Source: HGM11501 sp045123995 (lineage in GTDB: Bacteria; Bacillota; Clostridia; CAKSNL01; HGM11501). Taken from it: DNA of 39,814 bases. The translations under genes and the position numbers were made by a program. The notes under the pieces are model-generated. The model ran no database searches. It had not been told where the DNA came from and saw nothing but the letters and a program-made list of their open reading frames with translations. The stretch lies in assembly GCA_045123995.1 (NCBI GenBank), contig JBGVKY010000020.1, positions 1 to 39,814 on the forward strand, read 5' to 3'. The stretch's first letter is position 1, and each line of letters begins with the position of its first letter. Of this stretch, positions 1 to 7,425 are shown in pieces.

Positions 1-94
1 ATTGAGTATAACTTTTTTGCCGAAAGTCCCTGACCAAGAAGCAGAGCGAAGCGAAGGCTGATTGGAGTAATAAATTTTACACGAAGTAAAGTAC

Positions 95-120
95 AAAGCA
101 TACCCTTAAGGATATGCTTT
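95..120 (-). terminator. Terminator-like hairpin after tRNA 3' remnant
   Basis: AAAGCATA (95-102) pairs with TATGCTTT (113-120), with two further C-G pairs and one mismatch, around a TTAA loop. It sits downstream (reverse strand) of the tRNA 3'-end remnant at 126-145, at the same relative place as the terminator of the intact tRNA. No long U-tract is seen, so function is uncertain. Confidence 0.4.
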
Positions 121-125
121 ATTCA

Positions 126-145
126 TCTGGTGCGCCATCAGGGAC
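126..145. repeat. Direct repeat, copy 1: tRNA-Lys 3' end duplicate
   Basis: A 20-bp perfect copy of positions 329-348, i.e. the 3' part of the tRNA-Lys gene (half of the T arm, acceptor strand, CCA) plus two flanking bases. It lies 203 bp beyond the intact tRNA and is followed, on the reverse strand, by its own hairpin (95-120). This fits either an attachment-site duplication or the remnant of a second tandem tRNA copy. Confidence 0.7.
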
Positions 146-213
146 GTGTATGCTTCGCATCCACCCTGCTTGACCACCCAAATGCTTTGCATTTCGATAC
201 CGGTCGTCGCAAC

Positions 214-256
214 TTTTTGCTAAAAACGATTATCAATCGTTTTCTTGACGCAAAAA
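214..256. repeat. Compound inverted repeat
   Basis: Outer arms TTTTTGC (214-220) and GCAAAAA (250-256) enclose a perfect inner hairpin AAAACGATT (223-231) / AATCGTTTT (235-243). It lies between the two tRNA 3'-end copies, in a 0.3-kb stretch where no gene is seen. Its role is unknown. Confidence 0.6.
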
Positions 257-297
257 CCCTCTCAGGGTTCGAGCCCTTCAGCGGCACAAACTAAAAA

Positions 298-325
298 AAG
301 TAAGAACCCTAAAGGGTACTTACTT
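298..325 (-). terminator. Intrinsic terminator of tRNA-Lys
   Basis: The stem AAGTAAG/CTTACTT plus ACCC/GGGT with a TAAA loop is followed on the reverse strand by a run of seven U (A-run 293-299). It starts only a few bases after the tRNA CCA end. Confidence 0.75.
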
Positions 326-328
326 TCT

Positions 329-348
329 TCTGGTGCGCCATCAGGGAC
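329..348. repeat. Direct repeat, copy 2 (inside tRNA-Lys)
   Basis: Identical to positions 126-145. This copy is part of the intact tRNA-Lys gene and its immediate 3' flank. Confidence 0.7.
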
Positions 349-406
349 TCGAACCCGGGACACCCTGATTAAGAGTCAGGTGCTCTACCAACTGAGCTAA
401 TGGCGC
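331..406 (-). tRNA. tRNA-Lys (anticodon CTT)
   Basis: On the reverse strand the gene runs from 406 (GCGCCAT acceptor 5' strand) to the encoded CCA at 333-331. The acceptor stem GCGCCAT/ATGGCGC is perfect and the discriminator is A73. The anticodon stem CCTGA/TCAGG carries the loop CTCTTAA, giving anticodon CTT (reads AAG, lysine). The T loop is TTCGAGT; one T-stem pair (C50-T64) is mismatched, which is unusual but leaves the fold intact. A sigma-A promoter lies directly upstream and an intrinsic terminator directly downstream, so it is transcribed alone. Its 3' end is duplicated at 126-145. Confidence 0.95.
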
Positions 407-426
407 AAGTATTAACAACAAGGGAT

Positions 427-455
427 ATGATACCACAAAAGGAGATGTTTGTCAA
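427..455 (-). promoter_or_regulatory. Sigma-A promoter for tRNA-Lys
   Basis: Reverse strand: -35 TTGACA (455-450), 17-bp spacer, -10 TATCAT (432-427), about 20 bp before the tRNA 5' end. Confidence 0.8.
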
Positions 456-511
456 TAGTTTTTTTTATTTTTTACGCAATTTTATAAAAATATTCGTCTT
501 TTCATTATTCC

Positions 512-1387
512 TTATTGTCGTTTATACTGAAGTTTTTTAAATTCGTGAGGAGAACAACCTTTAAAATGTTTGAAAGTACGGCTGAAGTGGGAAATCGAAG
601 AATATCCCGACTCCAAAGAAATTTCAGATACAGTCATTTCGGAAGAGGTCAAAAGCTTTTCAGACTTACAGATTCTTACGAAATTGAGATATTCCTTGAA
701 AGTGGAATTTGTTGCCTCTTTGAAAAGACGGCAGAAATAATAACGGTTGATATTTAACAAATTACTCAAAAAGTCCAGGGAAATATCCTCCGCATAGTGC
801 TCGTCAATATAGGAAAGGGCAGGAAGTATTTTATCAAGAGACCTTGAATCAAAGTAATTTTCCGGGTTTCTTAAAACCTGACTTCTGTATAAAATGCCTA
901 AAACAGAAAAAATCTGAGCTTTTATAAAGCTTTCATGTCCCGGCTCTTTTTCTATAGTTTCCGTGCATATTCTTTCTATGCTTGATACTAATGCCTTTGT
1001 ATTATCATCTTTTGCCAAAAACAGTTTATAGGGAACTTCTTCTGCATTTATAAATCTGTAAAGGTATTTACTTATACTGTCCTTTGTATCTGTGAATTTC
1101 ATGGGAGAAAACTGTAAAAGAGCAGTATAAGTGCCTGCCTCTAAAGTTTTGGTGTAATGGGGTATGAGGCCTGCTATATAGATTACATCGCCTTTTTTTG
1201 CAATGATTTCGGTGTCGTTGATAATGCATGCAAAAACGCCGCTTTCAACATATAAAAGCTCCACCTCGCTGTGTATGTGAGGTTGGCAGAGTGTACGGGG
1301 GAGAGATTTTAATCTTAAATGCTTTGGTGTATAAGAAAAGTGAATGGGTATGTTTGAAATATTCGAACGTACGAATTCGTTATGCAA
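512..1387 (-). CDS. AraC-family transcriptional regulator
   Basis: A 291-residue protein with the usual AraC layout. An N-terminal cupin-like sensor spans about residues 30-130 (PHIHSEVELLYVESG typifies the sugar- or small-ligand-binding cupin). Two helix-turn-helix motifs occupy about 185-288 (DFLSNLLNINRYYFCRLFK, then SEISLESGYSSISHFSRTFK). It should bind DNA near a target operon in response to an unknown ligand. The start is a TTG at 1387, chosen because GGGGGAG lies 8 bases before it and residues MHNEF follow directly. No dedicated neighbour is obvious: downstream is the tRNA-Lys unit, upstream a 279-bp inverted-repeat element that begins only 24 bp before the start, so its promoter must be inside or beyond that element. 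The ligand cannot be inferred. Confidence 0.85.
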   Translation of the reverse strand: MHNEFVRSNISNIPIHFSYTPKHLRLKSLPRTLCQPHIHSEVELLYVESGVFACIINDTEIIAKKGDVIYIAGLIPHYTKTLEAGTYTALLQFSPMKFTDTKDSISKYLYRFINAEEVPYKLFLAKDDNTKALVSSIERICTETIEKEPGHESFIKAQIFSVLGILYRSQVLRNPENYFDSRSLDKILPALSYIDEHYAEDISLDFLSNLLNINRYYFCRLFKEATNSTFKEYLNFVRICKSEKLLTSSEMTVSEISLESGYSSISHFSRTFKHFKGCSPHEFKKLQYKRQ

Positions 1388-1410
1388 AAAAATCTCCCCC
1401 TTTAATTTTA

Positions 1411-1689
1411 TTAAGCCAAGGGGAGCCTGACCCCATAAGCCTTAAACTTGTTAAATTTGCACACTTCCAATTTGTCGTCCTTGAAAGGCGTCAGCCTGTC
1501 TTCGTCCTCCGCATTGAAATTGCACTAAATTTATTCAAGTTTAAGGTCGAAGAGCTTAAAACATTTAAATTTTGATGGAAGACAAAGAAAATACAAAAAT
1601 AATACTGGCGTATATTTGCAGGATTTTCTGCAGTATTACGCAAAATTTATGATTTTAAGCCTTAAGGGGATAGATTCCCCTTGGCTTAA
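1411..1689. mobile_element. MITE-like element with 36-bp inverted terminal repeats
   Basis: The left end (1411-1446) and the reverse complement of the right end (1654-1689) match at 30 of 36 positions; the outer 14 are identical (TTAAGCCAAGGGGA). Each end is itself a small hairpin (AAGCC..AGGGG / CCCC..AAG.CTT). Both termini carry TTAA, which could be a target duplication. The interior has no gene and holds another inverted repeat, AATACTG (1601-1607) / CAGTATT (1631-1637). The right end supplies the stop codon of the aminotransferase gene and probably works as its terminator. It could instead be a pair of related terminators, but the length of the match favours a non-autonomous transposon-like unit. 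Confidence 0.5.
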
Positions 1690-2855
1690 GTATGATTATA
1701 AGTAAAGTGCTTGATTCTGTCAAGAGCTTTTGTTATATTGCTTATGGAATAGGCGTAGGAACATCTTATAAAGCCTTCTCCGGATTTACCGAAAGCAGAG
1801 CCCGAAACTAAGGCAACATGTTCTTCCTTTAAGAGTGCTTCACAAAAATCGTCGCTTGAAAGTCCAAGCTTTGAGATGTTGGGAAATACATAAAAAGCTC
1901 CAAGAGGTTCAAAGCAGGGATATCCCATTTCTCTGAAAGAAGAAACCATAAGGCGACGTCTTCTGTCATACTCATTACGCATGGCAAGAACATCGGCGTC
2001 ACAGTTTTTAAGAGCTTCTATTGCCGCATACTGGCTGGTGGTGGGAGATGACATAATTCCGTACTGATGAACCTTAAGTATGTATTTCATTACTTCCTTT
2101 GGAGCGCACACATAACCAAGCCTCCATCCTGTCATGGCGAAGGCCTTTGAAAAACCATTTATATAAATGGTACGCTCTTTCATATTAGGGAAGGAAGCAA
2201 TGGATATATGTCCCTCGGCTGTATAGTTAAGCTCGGAATATATTTCGTCGGTCAAAACAAAAATATCCTTTGTGATTAAGTAATCAGCTAGAGCTTTGAG
2301 ATCGTTCTTTTCTAAAATCGCACCTGTAGGATTATTGGGGTATGGAAGAATCAAAACCTTGGTCTTATCTGTAACGGAAGCCTTTAAATCCTCTAAAGTG
2401 AGACGGAAATTATTTTCCTCGGTAGTTGCGATAGGCTTTGGAATTCCGCCTGCCAAAGATGCTAACGGCTTATAGCATACAAAGCTGGGCTCGGGGATTA
2501 AAACTTCATCCCCGGGATTTATAACTGCACGGAGTGCAGCATCAATGGCTTCACTTCCGCCTACGGTTACCAAAACTTCGTCTTCATTATATGAAAGAGA
2601 ATATTTCCTTTCAAGATAACGGCAGATTTCTAATCTTAACTCGACAAGACCTGCATTTGAGGTATAATGGGTATGTCCAACAACTAAAGAACGCATCCCT
2701 GCTTCTCTTATGGCTCTGGGGGTATCAAAGTCGGGTTCACCGACACCTAAGGAAACCACGTCCTTCATTTCGTTAGCCACATCAAAAAGCTTTCTTATTC
2801 CTGAGGGCGGAATTTCTGAAACCGTCCTGCTTAACATTTTTTCATAATCAATCAT
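1686..2855 (-). CDS. Class I/II PLP-dependent aminotransferase
   Basis: A 389-residue fold-type I aminotransferase, of the size of aspartate/aromatic aminotransferases of the AspC/PatA type. Visible features are the substrate-loop motif SLGVGEPDFDTP near residue 35, NPTG at about 175, and the PLP lysine in FSKAFAMTGWRLGY near residue 235. It likely transfers amino groups between an amino acid and 2-oxoglutarate; the substrate is not decided by sequence. An upstream GTG at 2864 lies inside the Shine-Dalgarno AGAAGGTG, so ATG 2855, 6 bases after it, is taken as start. The Lrp-type regulator gene ends 16 bp upstream and the two are probably one operon, consistent with amino-acid-responsive control. 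The stop codon lies in the terminal repeat of the adjacent 279-bp element. Confidence 0.88.
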   Translation of the reverse strand: MIDYEKMLSRTVSEIPPSGIRKLFDVANEMKDVVSLGVGEPDFDTPRAIREAGMRSLVVGHTHYTSNAGLVELRLEICRYLERKYSLSYNEDEVLVTVGGSEAIDAALRAVINPGDEVLIPEPSFVCYKPLASLAGGIPKPIATTEENNFRLTLEDLKASVTDKTKVLILPYPNNPTGAILEKNDLKALADYLITKDIFVLTDEIYSELNYTAEGHISIASFPNMKERTIYINGFSKAFAMTGWRLGYVCAPKEVMKYILKVHQYGIMSSPTTSQYAAIEALKNCDADVLAMRNEYDRRRRLMVSSFREMGYPCFEPLGAFYVFPNISKLGLSSDDFCEALLKEEHVALVSGSAFGKSGEGFIRCSYAYSISNITKALDRIKHFTYNHT

Positions 2856-2871
2856 TTTTATCACCTTCTAA

Positions 2872-3348
2872 TTAAAGCATAAGCTGTCTCTGATCGTCTG
2901 CTGATTTTTCGAACACTATGCCTTCGCGCTTATAGGTTTTGAGCATGAAGTGGGTAGCTGTTGAAACTATGGATTCCATTTGGGCAAGATGCTCTGATAC
3001 GAAAAAAGCCACTTCCTTTATATTTCTGCCGGTTACAAAAACCGCAAGGTCATAGCCACCGCTCATGAGATAAAGGTTATTAACCTGCTCATAGCAATAA
3101 ATTCTGGAAGCAATAGAATCAAAACCCTCTCCTGCAGAAGGGGTAACCTTAAGCTCTATTAAAGCGGATACGGTATCAGATTCAATTTTATCTTCGTTTA
3201 TGATGGGCTTATAACCTAAAATAATCTGCTCATTTTCCAGATTATCTATAACGGATTTTACCTCGTCAACGCTTCTTTCTGTCATTATGGCAATTTGCTC
3301 GGGAGTTATCCTTGCATCCTTTTTTAAAATTTCAAGTATTTCTTTCAT
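2872..3348 (-). CDS. Lrp/AsnC-family transcriptional regulator
   Basis: 158 residues: an N-terminal winged helix (about 1-50, ILKKDARITPEQIAIMTERSVDEVKSVIDNLE) and a C-terminal RAM/AsnC ligand domain (about 65-145, with the GGYDLAVFVTG strand-turn typical of the effector pocket). Lrp-type proteins form dimers to octamers and respond to amino acids. Start ATG 3348 follows AAAGGGTG. It is the first gene of a two-gene unit with the aminotransferase, preceded by a clear sigma-A promoter, so it may regulate itself and the enzyme. The protein is slightly longer at the C terminus than short AsnC members, ending in a polar tail. The effector amino acid is unknown. Confidence 0.88.
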   Translation of the reverse strand: MKEILEILKKDARITPEQIAIMTERSVDEVKSVIDNLENEQIILGYKPIINEDKIESDTVSALIELKVTPSAGEGFDSIASRIYCYEQVNNLYLMSGGYDLAVFVTGRNIKEVAFFVSEHLAQMESIVSTATHFMLKTYKREGIVFEKSADDQRQLML

Positions 3349-3385
3349 TAAAAAACACCCTTTCTTTTAATTGGTTCATGATATG

Positions 3386-3414
3386 ATTATACTACAGTAA
3401 ACAGCAAAAAACAA
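3386..3414 (-). promoter_or_regulatory. Sigma-A promoter for lrp-like/aminotransferase operon
   Basis: Reverse strand: -35 TTGTTT (3414-3409), 17-bp spacer, -10 TATAAT (3391-3386), about 38 bp before the start codon. Confidence 0.65.
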
Positions 3415-3500
3415 GCTTTTTGGGAAATAAAAACAAAAATTTACGGAAAAACACAAAAAATAGTGCATTAAACCGAAAAAAATAGTATAAATAGGCAAAA

Positions 3501-3537
3501 AAAGAGATTTCTCCGTTAAAAATGGAGAAATCTCTTT
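3501..3537 (-). terminator. Intrinsic terminator after galE
   Basis: The perfect 14-bp stem AAAGAGATTTCTCC (3501-3514) / GGAGAAATCTCTTT (3524-3537) is followed on the reverse strand by a U-tract (A-run from 3497). It begins 6 bp after the galE stop. Confidence 0.9.
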
Positions 3538-3543
3538 GGTTTT

Positions 3544-4560
3544 TTATTCGTCACCGTAACCGTTTGGATTATTTTTCTGCCAGCGCCATGTATCGCGGCA
3601 CATATCGGAAAGAGTTTTTTCTGCCTTCCATCCTAAAACCTCAAAGGCTTTTTTGGGGTCGGCGTAGCACTGGGCTACATCTCCGCTTCTTCTGGGAGCC
3701 ATGACATAGGGAACAGGAACACCGTTGGTTTCTTCGAATGCCTTGACAATGTCAAGAACACTGTAACCTGTGCCGGTACCTAAATTAACTACTTCCACGC
3801 CCTTGTGGGATGCGGCATAGTCAATAGCCGCCACGTGACCTTTTGCCAGGTCAACAACATGTATGTAGTCACGGACACCTGTTCCGTCATGAGTAGGATA
3901 GTCGTTGCCGAAAATGCTTAAGCGTTCTCTTTTACCTACCGCTGTCTGGGAGATATAGGGCATAAGATTGTTGGGAATACCCGATGGGTCTTCTCCAATG
4001 AGGCCGCTTTCATGAGCCCCTATGGGGTTGAAATATCGAAGGAGAACAACAGAAAGGTCCTTATCGGCAAATGCTGCATCGGTTAAAATCTGCTCAATGA
4101 AAAGCTTGGTCCATCCGTAAGGATTTGTACAGCTTGTATTCATATCTTCTGTAAGGGGAACAGTTTCAGGAATTCCGTAAACTGTGGCGGAAGATGAAAA
4201 GGCAATGTTTTTAACACCGAATTCCGCCATAACCTCCAAGAGTGTCAAAGTGGTATTTATATTATTTCTGTAATACATTAAAGGCTTTGCCACCGATTCG
4301 CCAACTGCTTTATATCCTGCAAAATGGATTACAGCATCAATTTTATTCTCTGAAAAAACCTTTCTTAATGCCTCATGGTCTGCTACATCGCATTTGTAAA
4401 AAGGGATAGACTTGCCTGTGATTTTTTCAATTCTTTTAACGCTCTCCATTTTACTATTGGATAAATCGTCTGCAATAACAACAGAGTAGCCTTTGTTAAT
4501 AAGTTCAACTGCGGTATGACTTCCGATATAACCCGCACCGCCTGTTAAGAGAATATTCAT
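3544..4560 (-). CDS. galE: UDP-glucose 4-epimerase
   Basis: 338 residues, the standard GalE length. It interconverts UDP-glucose and UDP-galactose with bound NAD, feeding galactose use and cell-surface glycans. An N-terminal Rossmann motif GGAGYIGS (7-14) binds NAD. The catalytic Ser is in SSSATVYG (about 123) and Tyr/Lys in YGWTK (about 148-152). Substrate-domain signatures NPIGAH and VRDYIHVVDLA follow, and the C-terminal region RRSGDVAQCYADPKKA is typical of the family. Start ATG 4560 follows GGAG. tyrS ends 14 bp upstream, so galE is cotranscribed with it, an unusual functional pairing. A strong terminator follows. Confidence 0.95.
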   Translation of the reverse strand: MNILLTGGAGYIGSHTAVELINKGYSVVIADDLSNSKMESVKRIEKITGKSIPFYKCDVADHEALRKVFSENKIDAVIHFAGYKAVGESVAKPLMYYRNNINTTLTLLEVMAEFGVKNIAFSSSATVYGIPETVPLTEDMNTSCTNPYGWTKLFIEQILTDAAFADKDLSVVLLRYFNPIGAHESGLIGEDPSGIPNNLMPYISQTAVGKRERLSIFGNDYPTHDGTGVRDYIHVVDLAKGHVAAIDYAASHKGVEVVNLGTGTGYSVLDIVKAFEETNGVPVPYVMAPRRSGDVAQCYADPKKAFEVLGWKAEKTLSDMCRDTWRWQKNNPNGYGDE

Positions 4561-4574
4561 TTTATCAACTCCAA

Positions 4575-5789
4575 TTATTTAAGTATAAGCTTATAGAAAT
4601 TCTTTTTGCCTTTTTTAACAATCAATTCACCGTCGGTAAAGGAGTCTTCGTTAAGTTCAAAAGCGATATCGGTAATTTTTTCGTCGGCAACGGTGAGACC
4701 GCCCTGCTGAATAAGTCTTCTGCATTCGCTCTTTGAGGGAACGATTTCTGCCTTGGCTAAAACGTCCATGATATTTCCTAAGTCGCATTTTTCGATTTCG
4801 ACTGTGGGCATATTGGCTGATGCACCGCCTGCGAAAACTGCACGGGCAGCTTCCTGAGTCTTTTTAGCGGTTTCTTCACCGTGAACCAGTGCGGTAACCT
4901 CGTATGCAAGTCTCTCTTTTATGGGGTTAAGCGCACTTCCCTCAAGCTTTTCAAATTCCCTGATTTCATCCATGGGAACAAAGGTTAAGAGTTTCATGCA
5001 CTTAATAACATCAGCATCGTCAACGTTTCTCCAGTATTGATAAAAGTCATAGGGGCTGGTTTTGTCGGGAGAAAGCCATACTGCACCGGATGCGGTTTTA
5101 CCCATCTTTTTACCCTCGGAGTTGGTAAGAAGAGTAAAGGTCATACCGTAAACCTGCTTCTGATCCTTCTTTCTGCAAAGGTCAAGACCACCTAATATAT
5201 TGCTCCACTGGTCGTCTCCTCCGAGTTCTATCTTACAGTCATATTTTCTTGAGAGCATCAAAAAGTCGTAGCTCTGGAGAAGCATATAGTTAAATTCCAG
5301 GAAGGAAAGGCCTTTTTCAAGTCTCTGCTTGAAGCATTCAGCACTAAGCATCTGATTAACTGAGAAACAGGAACCTATATCTCTTATAAATTCAATGTAG
5401 TTTAAGTCAAGAAGCCAGTCGGCATTATTTACCATCAAAGCTTTTCCGTCAGAAAAGTCAATTATTCTGGAAAGCTGCTCCTTAAAGCATTCGCAGTTGT
5501 GGTCGATAACTTCTTTTGTCATCATCTGGCGCATGTCGGTTCTTCCTGAGGGATCACCGATATGACCTGTACCGCCGCCAACCAAAGCAATGGGTGTGTG
5601 GCCTGCATTCTGCATATGACGCATAACAACCATCTGCAAAAAGTGACCTACATGAAGACTGTCTGCCGTAGGGTCAAAACCTATATAAAATTTAACTTTT
5701 TCCTTTCCGAGTAATTCACGGATTTCTGCTTCGTGTGTGGTCTGAGCAATCAAACCTCTCTCTTTTAGAATATCGAAAACATTTTCCAT
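4575..5789 (-). CDS. tyrS: Tyrosyl-tRNA synthetase
   Basis: 404 residues from ATG 5789, which is preceded by AAAGGA; a longer reading frame exists upstream but adds 14 residues with no ribosome binding site. It charges tRNA-Tyr with tyrosine in the cytoplasm. Class I signatures are HVGH (46-49, HIGH motif) and KMGKT (about 230, KMSKS motif). The tyrosine/ATP pocket motif ELGGDDQWSN and a C-terminal S4 RNA-binding domain (about 335-400) are present. A sigma-A promoter lies about 50 bp upstream. The leader is too short for a T-box, so unlike many Firmicutes tyrS genes this one appears not to be T-box controlled. galE follows in the same operon. Confidence 0.96.
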   Translation of the reverse strand: MENVFDILKERGLIAQTTHEAEIRELLGKEKVKFYIGFDPTADSLHVGHFLQMVVMRHMQNAGHTPIALVGGGTGHIGDPSGRTDMRQMMTKEVIDHNCECFKEQLSRIIDFSDGKALMVNNADWLLDLNYIEFIRDIGSCFSVNQMLSAECFKQRLEKGLSFLEFNYMLLQSYDFLMLSRKYDCKIELGGDDQWSNILGGLDLCRKKDQKQVYGMTFTLLTNSEGKKMGKTASGAVWLSPDKTSPYDFYQYWRNVDDADVIKCMKLLTFVPMDEIREFEKLEGSALNPIKERLAYEVTALVHGEETAKKTQEAARAVFAGGASANMPTVEIEKCDLGNIMDVLAKAEIVPSKSECRRLIQQGGLTVADEKITDIAFELNEDSFTDGELIVKKGKKNFYKLILK

Positions 5790-5839
5790 GTATATCAATC
5801 CTTTCTTAGATAAAGTGCATAAAATTACCATCTTAAATA

Positions 5840-5868
5840 AGTATAATACAATAAAGGGGAAAATGCAA
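5840..5868 (-). promoter_or_regulatory. Sigma-A promoter for tyrS-galE
   Basis: Reverse strand: -35 TTGCAT (5868-5863), 17-bp spacer, -10 TATACT (5845-5840). Confidence 0.7.
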
Positions 5869-5883
5869 GTTACAATTTAAATA

Positions 5884-5912
5884 AAAAAATGCTGTTATAA
5901 ACAGCATTTTTT
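5884..5912 (-). terminator. Bidirectional-looking terminator after small lipoprotein gene
   Basis: Stem AAAAAATGCTGTT (5884-5896) / AACAGCATTTTTT (5900-5912) with a 3-base loop and U-rich flanks. It begins directly after the lipoprotein stop codon. Confidence 0.85.
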
Positions 5913-6188
5913 TTATTGCATATTATTCTGCGAAGGATTTCCTGTTACAGCGGAATTATTGGTATCAGTCATGTTTCCGTTGGTATTACCATTCATGGAA
6001 TTGTCCTGGCCGGATAACATATCTTCGGTCCCGTCCATCAGGTCATCTGCCATGTCCTGGGTTTTATCCACTGCGTTATTCACTCCGTTTTGAATATCAT
6101 CTGTTACGGAAGGTGAATCATTTCCTGTGCAGCCGGGAAAAATCAAGAAAAGGGCAGAAAAAGCAAAAATCAAAAATATTTTAAGCAT
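5913..6188 (-). CDS. Small secreted lipoprotein, Asn/Asp-rich
   Basis: 91 residues. A short hydrophobic signal (about 3-18) ends in a lipobox-like FPGC, predicting lipidation at Cys19 or so. The rest is polar and low-complexity (runs of N, D, G, M and T), with no recognised domain and probably disordered. An excellent Shine-Dalgarno AAGGAGG precedes ATG 6188. It is a single-gene unit with its own terminator, divergent from prfA; a TATAAT-like -10 lies around 6205-6215 but its -35 is weak. Its role is unknown; small Clostridia lipoproteins of this type are common and poorly conserved. Confidence 0.7.
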   Translation of the reverse strand: MLKIFLIFAFSALFLIFPGCTGNDSPSVTDDIQNGVNNAVDKTQDMADDLMDGTEDMLSGQDNSMNGNTNGNMTDTNNSAVTGNPSQNNMQ

Positions 6189-6249
6189 ATAAAAACCTCC
6201 TTTTCGATTTATATTATAGTATATAACGGATTTTTTTATTCATAATTTA

Positions 6250-6278
6250 TTGACGAAGTAATTAAATATTGCTATAAT
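6250..6278 (+). promoter_or_regulatory. Sigma-A promoter for prfA
   Basis: -35 TTGACG (6250-6255), 17-bp spacer, -10 TATAAT (6273-6278), about 30 bp before the start codon. Confidence 0.85.
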
Positions 6279-6309
6279 AGTGATGATATTTTTAATTAGG
6301 AGAAATAAA

Positions 6310-7374
6310 ATGTTTGAAAAATTGGCTTTTTTAGAGGAGCGTTATGAAGAACTTACAAAAAGTATAAGCGATGTTTCTGTTATGGCGGACAGGAATAACT
6401 GGACTAAGCTTTGCAAGGAACATTCGGATATGACCCCTATTTTAGAAAAATACAGAGAATATAAAAAGTATAAAGAGTCCATTGAAGAATCTAAAATGAT
6501 TTTAGAAGATTCTTCTGCAAAAGAGTTGCACGAGCTTGCTAAAATGGAGCTTGACGAATCAACTGAAATGGCGGAAAAATGCGAAGAGGAGCTTAAAATT
6601 TTAATGCTTCCCAAAGACCCCAATGACGATAAAAACGTTATTATGGAAATAAGAGGCGGAGCAGGCGGAGATGAAGCGGCACTTTTTGCATACGACCTTT
6701 TCAGAATGTATTCCATGTTTGCAGAATCCAAAAGATGGAAAATTGATATTATGAATATGTCGGAAACCGGTATAGGCGGAATAAAGGAAGTTTCCTTTAT
6801 GATTATAGGACAGGGAGCTTACAGTACCTTAAAATATGAAAGCGGAGTTCACAGAGTACAGAGAGTGCCTGATACCGAGTCCCAGGGAAGAATACAGACT
6901 TCAACAGTTACTGTTGCGGTTCTGCCAGAGGTTGAGGAAGTTGAAGTTGAAATTAACCCCAACGATCTGAGAATTGACGTTTTCCGTGCCGGCGGTCCCG
7001 GCGGTCAGTGCGTTAATACAACGGACAGTGCCGTTAGAATTACACACATTCCCACGGGTCTTGTGGTAAGCTGTCAGGACGAAAAAAGTCAGCATAAGAA
7101 CAAAGATAAGGGAATGAAGATTTTAAGATCCAGACTTTATGATTTAATGCAGTCCCAGCAGCATGAAAAAGTGGCATCCGAAAGAAAAAGTCAGGTTGGA
7201 ACAGGGGACAGAAGTGAGAGGATAAGAACATATAACTTCCCACAGGGAAGAGTGTCCGACCACAGAATAGGTCTTACGCTTCATAAAATTGATTCCATCA
7301 TGAACGGCGATTTAGATGAGATTATTTCAGCTCTTACTGTGCATTATCAGAGCGAGAAATTAAAAGAAGCATAA
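6310..7374 (+). CDS. prfA: Peptide chain release factor 1
   Basis: 354 residues from ATG 6310, which sits 7 bases after AGGAG; an in-frame ATG 10 codons upstream lacks a ribosome binding site. RF1 recognises UAA and UAG stop codons and triggers peptide release. The RF1-type tripeptide anticodon is PDT (in RVPDTESQGR, about residue 185), against SPF in RF2. The catalytic GGQ lies in GGPGGQCVNTTDSAVRITH (about 229), where the glutamine is normally methylated by PrmC. No terminator is seen before the T-box promoter that begins 16 bp later, and prmC is not adjacent. Confidence 0.96.
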   Translation: MFEKLAFLEERYEELTKSISDVSVMADRNNWTKLCKEHSDMTPILEKYREYKKYKESIEESKMILEDSSAKELHELAKMELDESTEMAEKCEEELKILMLPKDPNDDKNVIMEIRGGAGGDEAALFAYDLFRMYSMFAESKRWKIDIMNMSETGIGGIKEVSFMIIGQGAYSTLKYESGVHRVQRVPDTESQGRIQTSTVTVAVLPEVEEVEVEINPNDLRIDVFRAGGPGGQCVNTTDSAVRITHIPTGLVVSCQDEKSQHKNKDKGMKILRSRLYDLMQSQQHEKVASERKSQVGTGDRSERIRTYNFPQGRVSDHRIGLTLHKIDSIMNGDLDEIISALTVHYQSEKLKEA

Positions 7375-7389
7375 TTTTCAAAAAAGTCA

Positions 7390-7418
7390 TTGACAAAAGG
7401 AATTTTATGTGGTAGAAT
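7390..7418 (+). promoter_or_regulatory. Sigma-A promoter for the T-box operon
   Basis: -35 TTGACA (7390-7395), 17-bp spacer, -10 TAGAAT (7413-7418). Confidence 0.85.
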
Positions 7419-7425
7419 TCTGTCA

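Noticed and set aside
255..290. A complete second tRNA gene
   Set aside because: Only a T-arm and acceptor-like end are recognisable; no anticodon or D arm can be folded at the expected distance.
1228..1575. Plus-strand frame of 115 codons across the AraC start and the inverted-repeat element
   Set aside because: It overlaps the N-terminal half of the AraC gene antisense, lacks a ribosome binding site and shows no protein-like pattern.
5790..5875. T-box leader for tyrS
   Set aside because: Only about 50 bases separate the promoter from the start codon and no T-box sequence or terminator pair is present.
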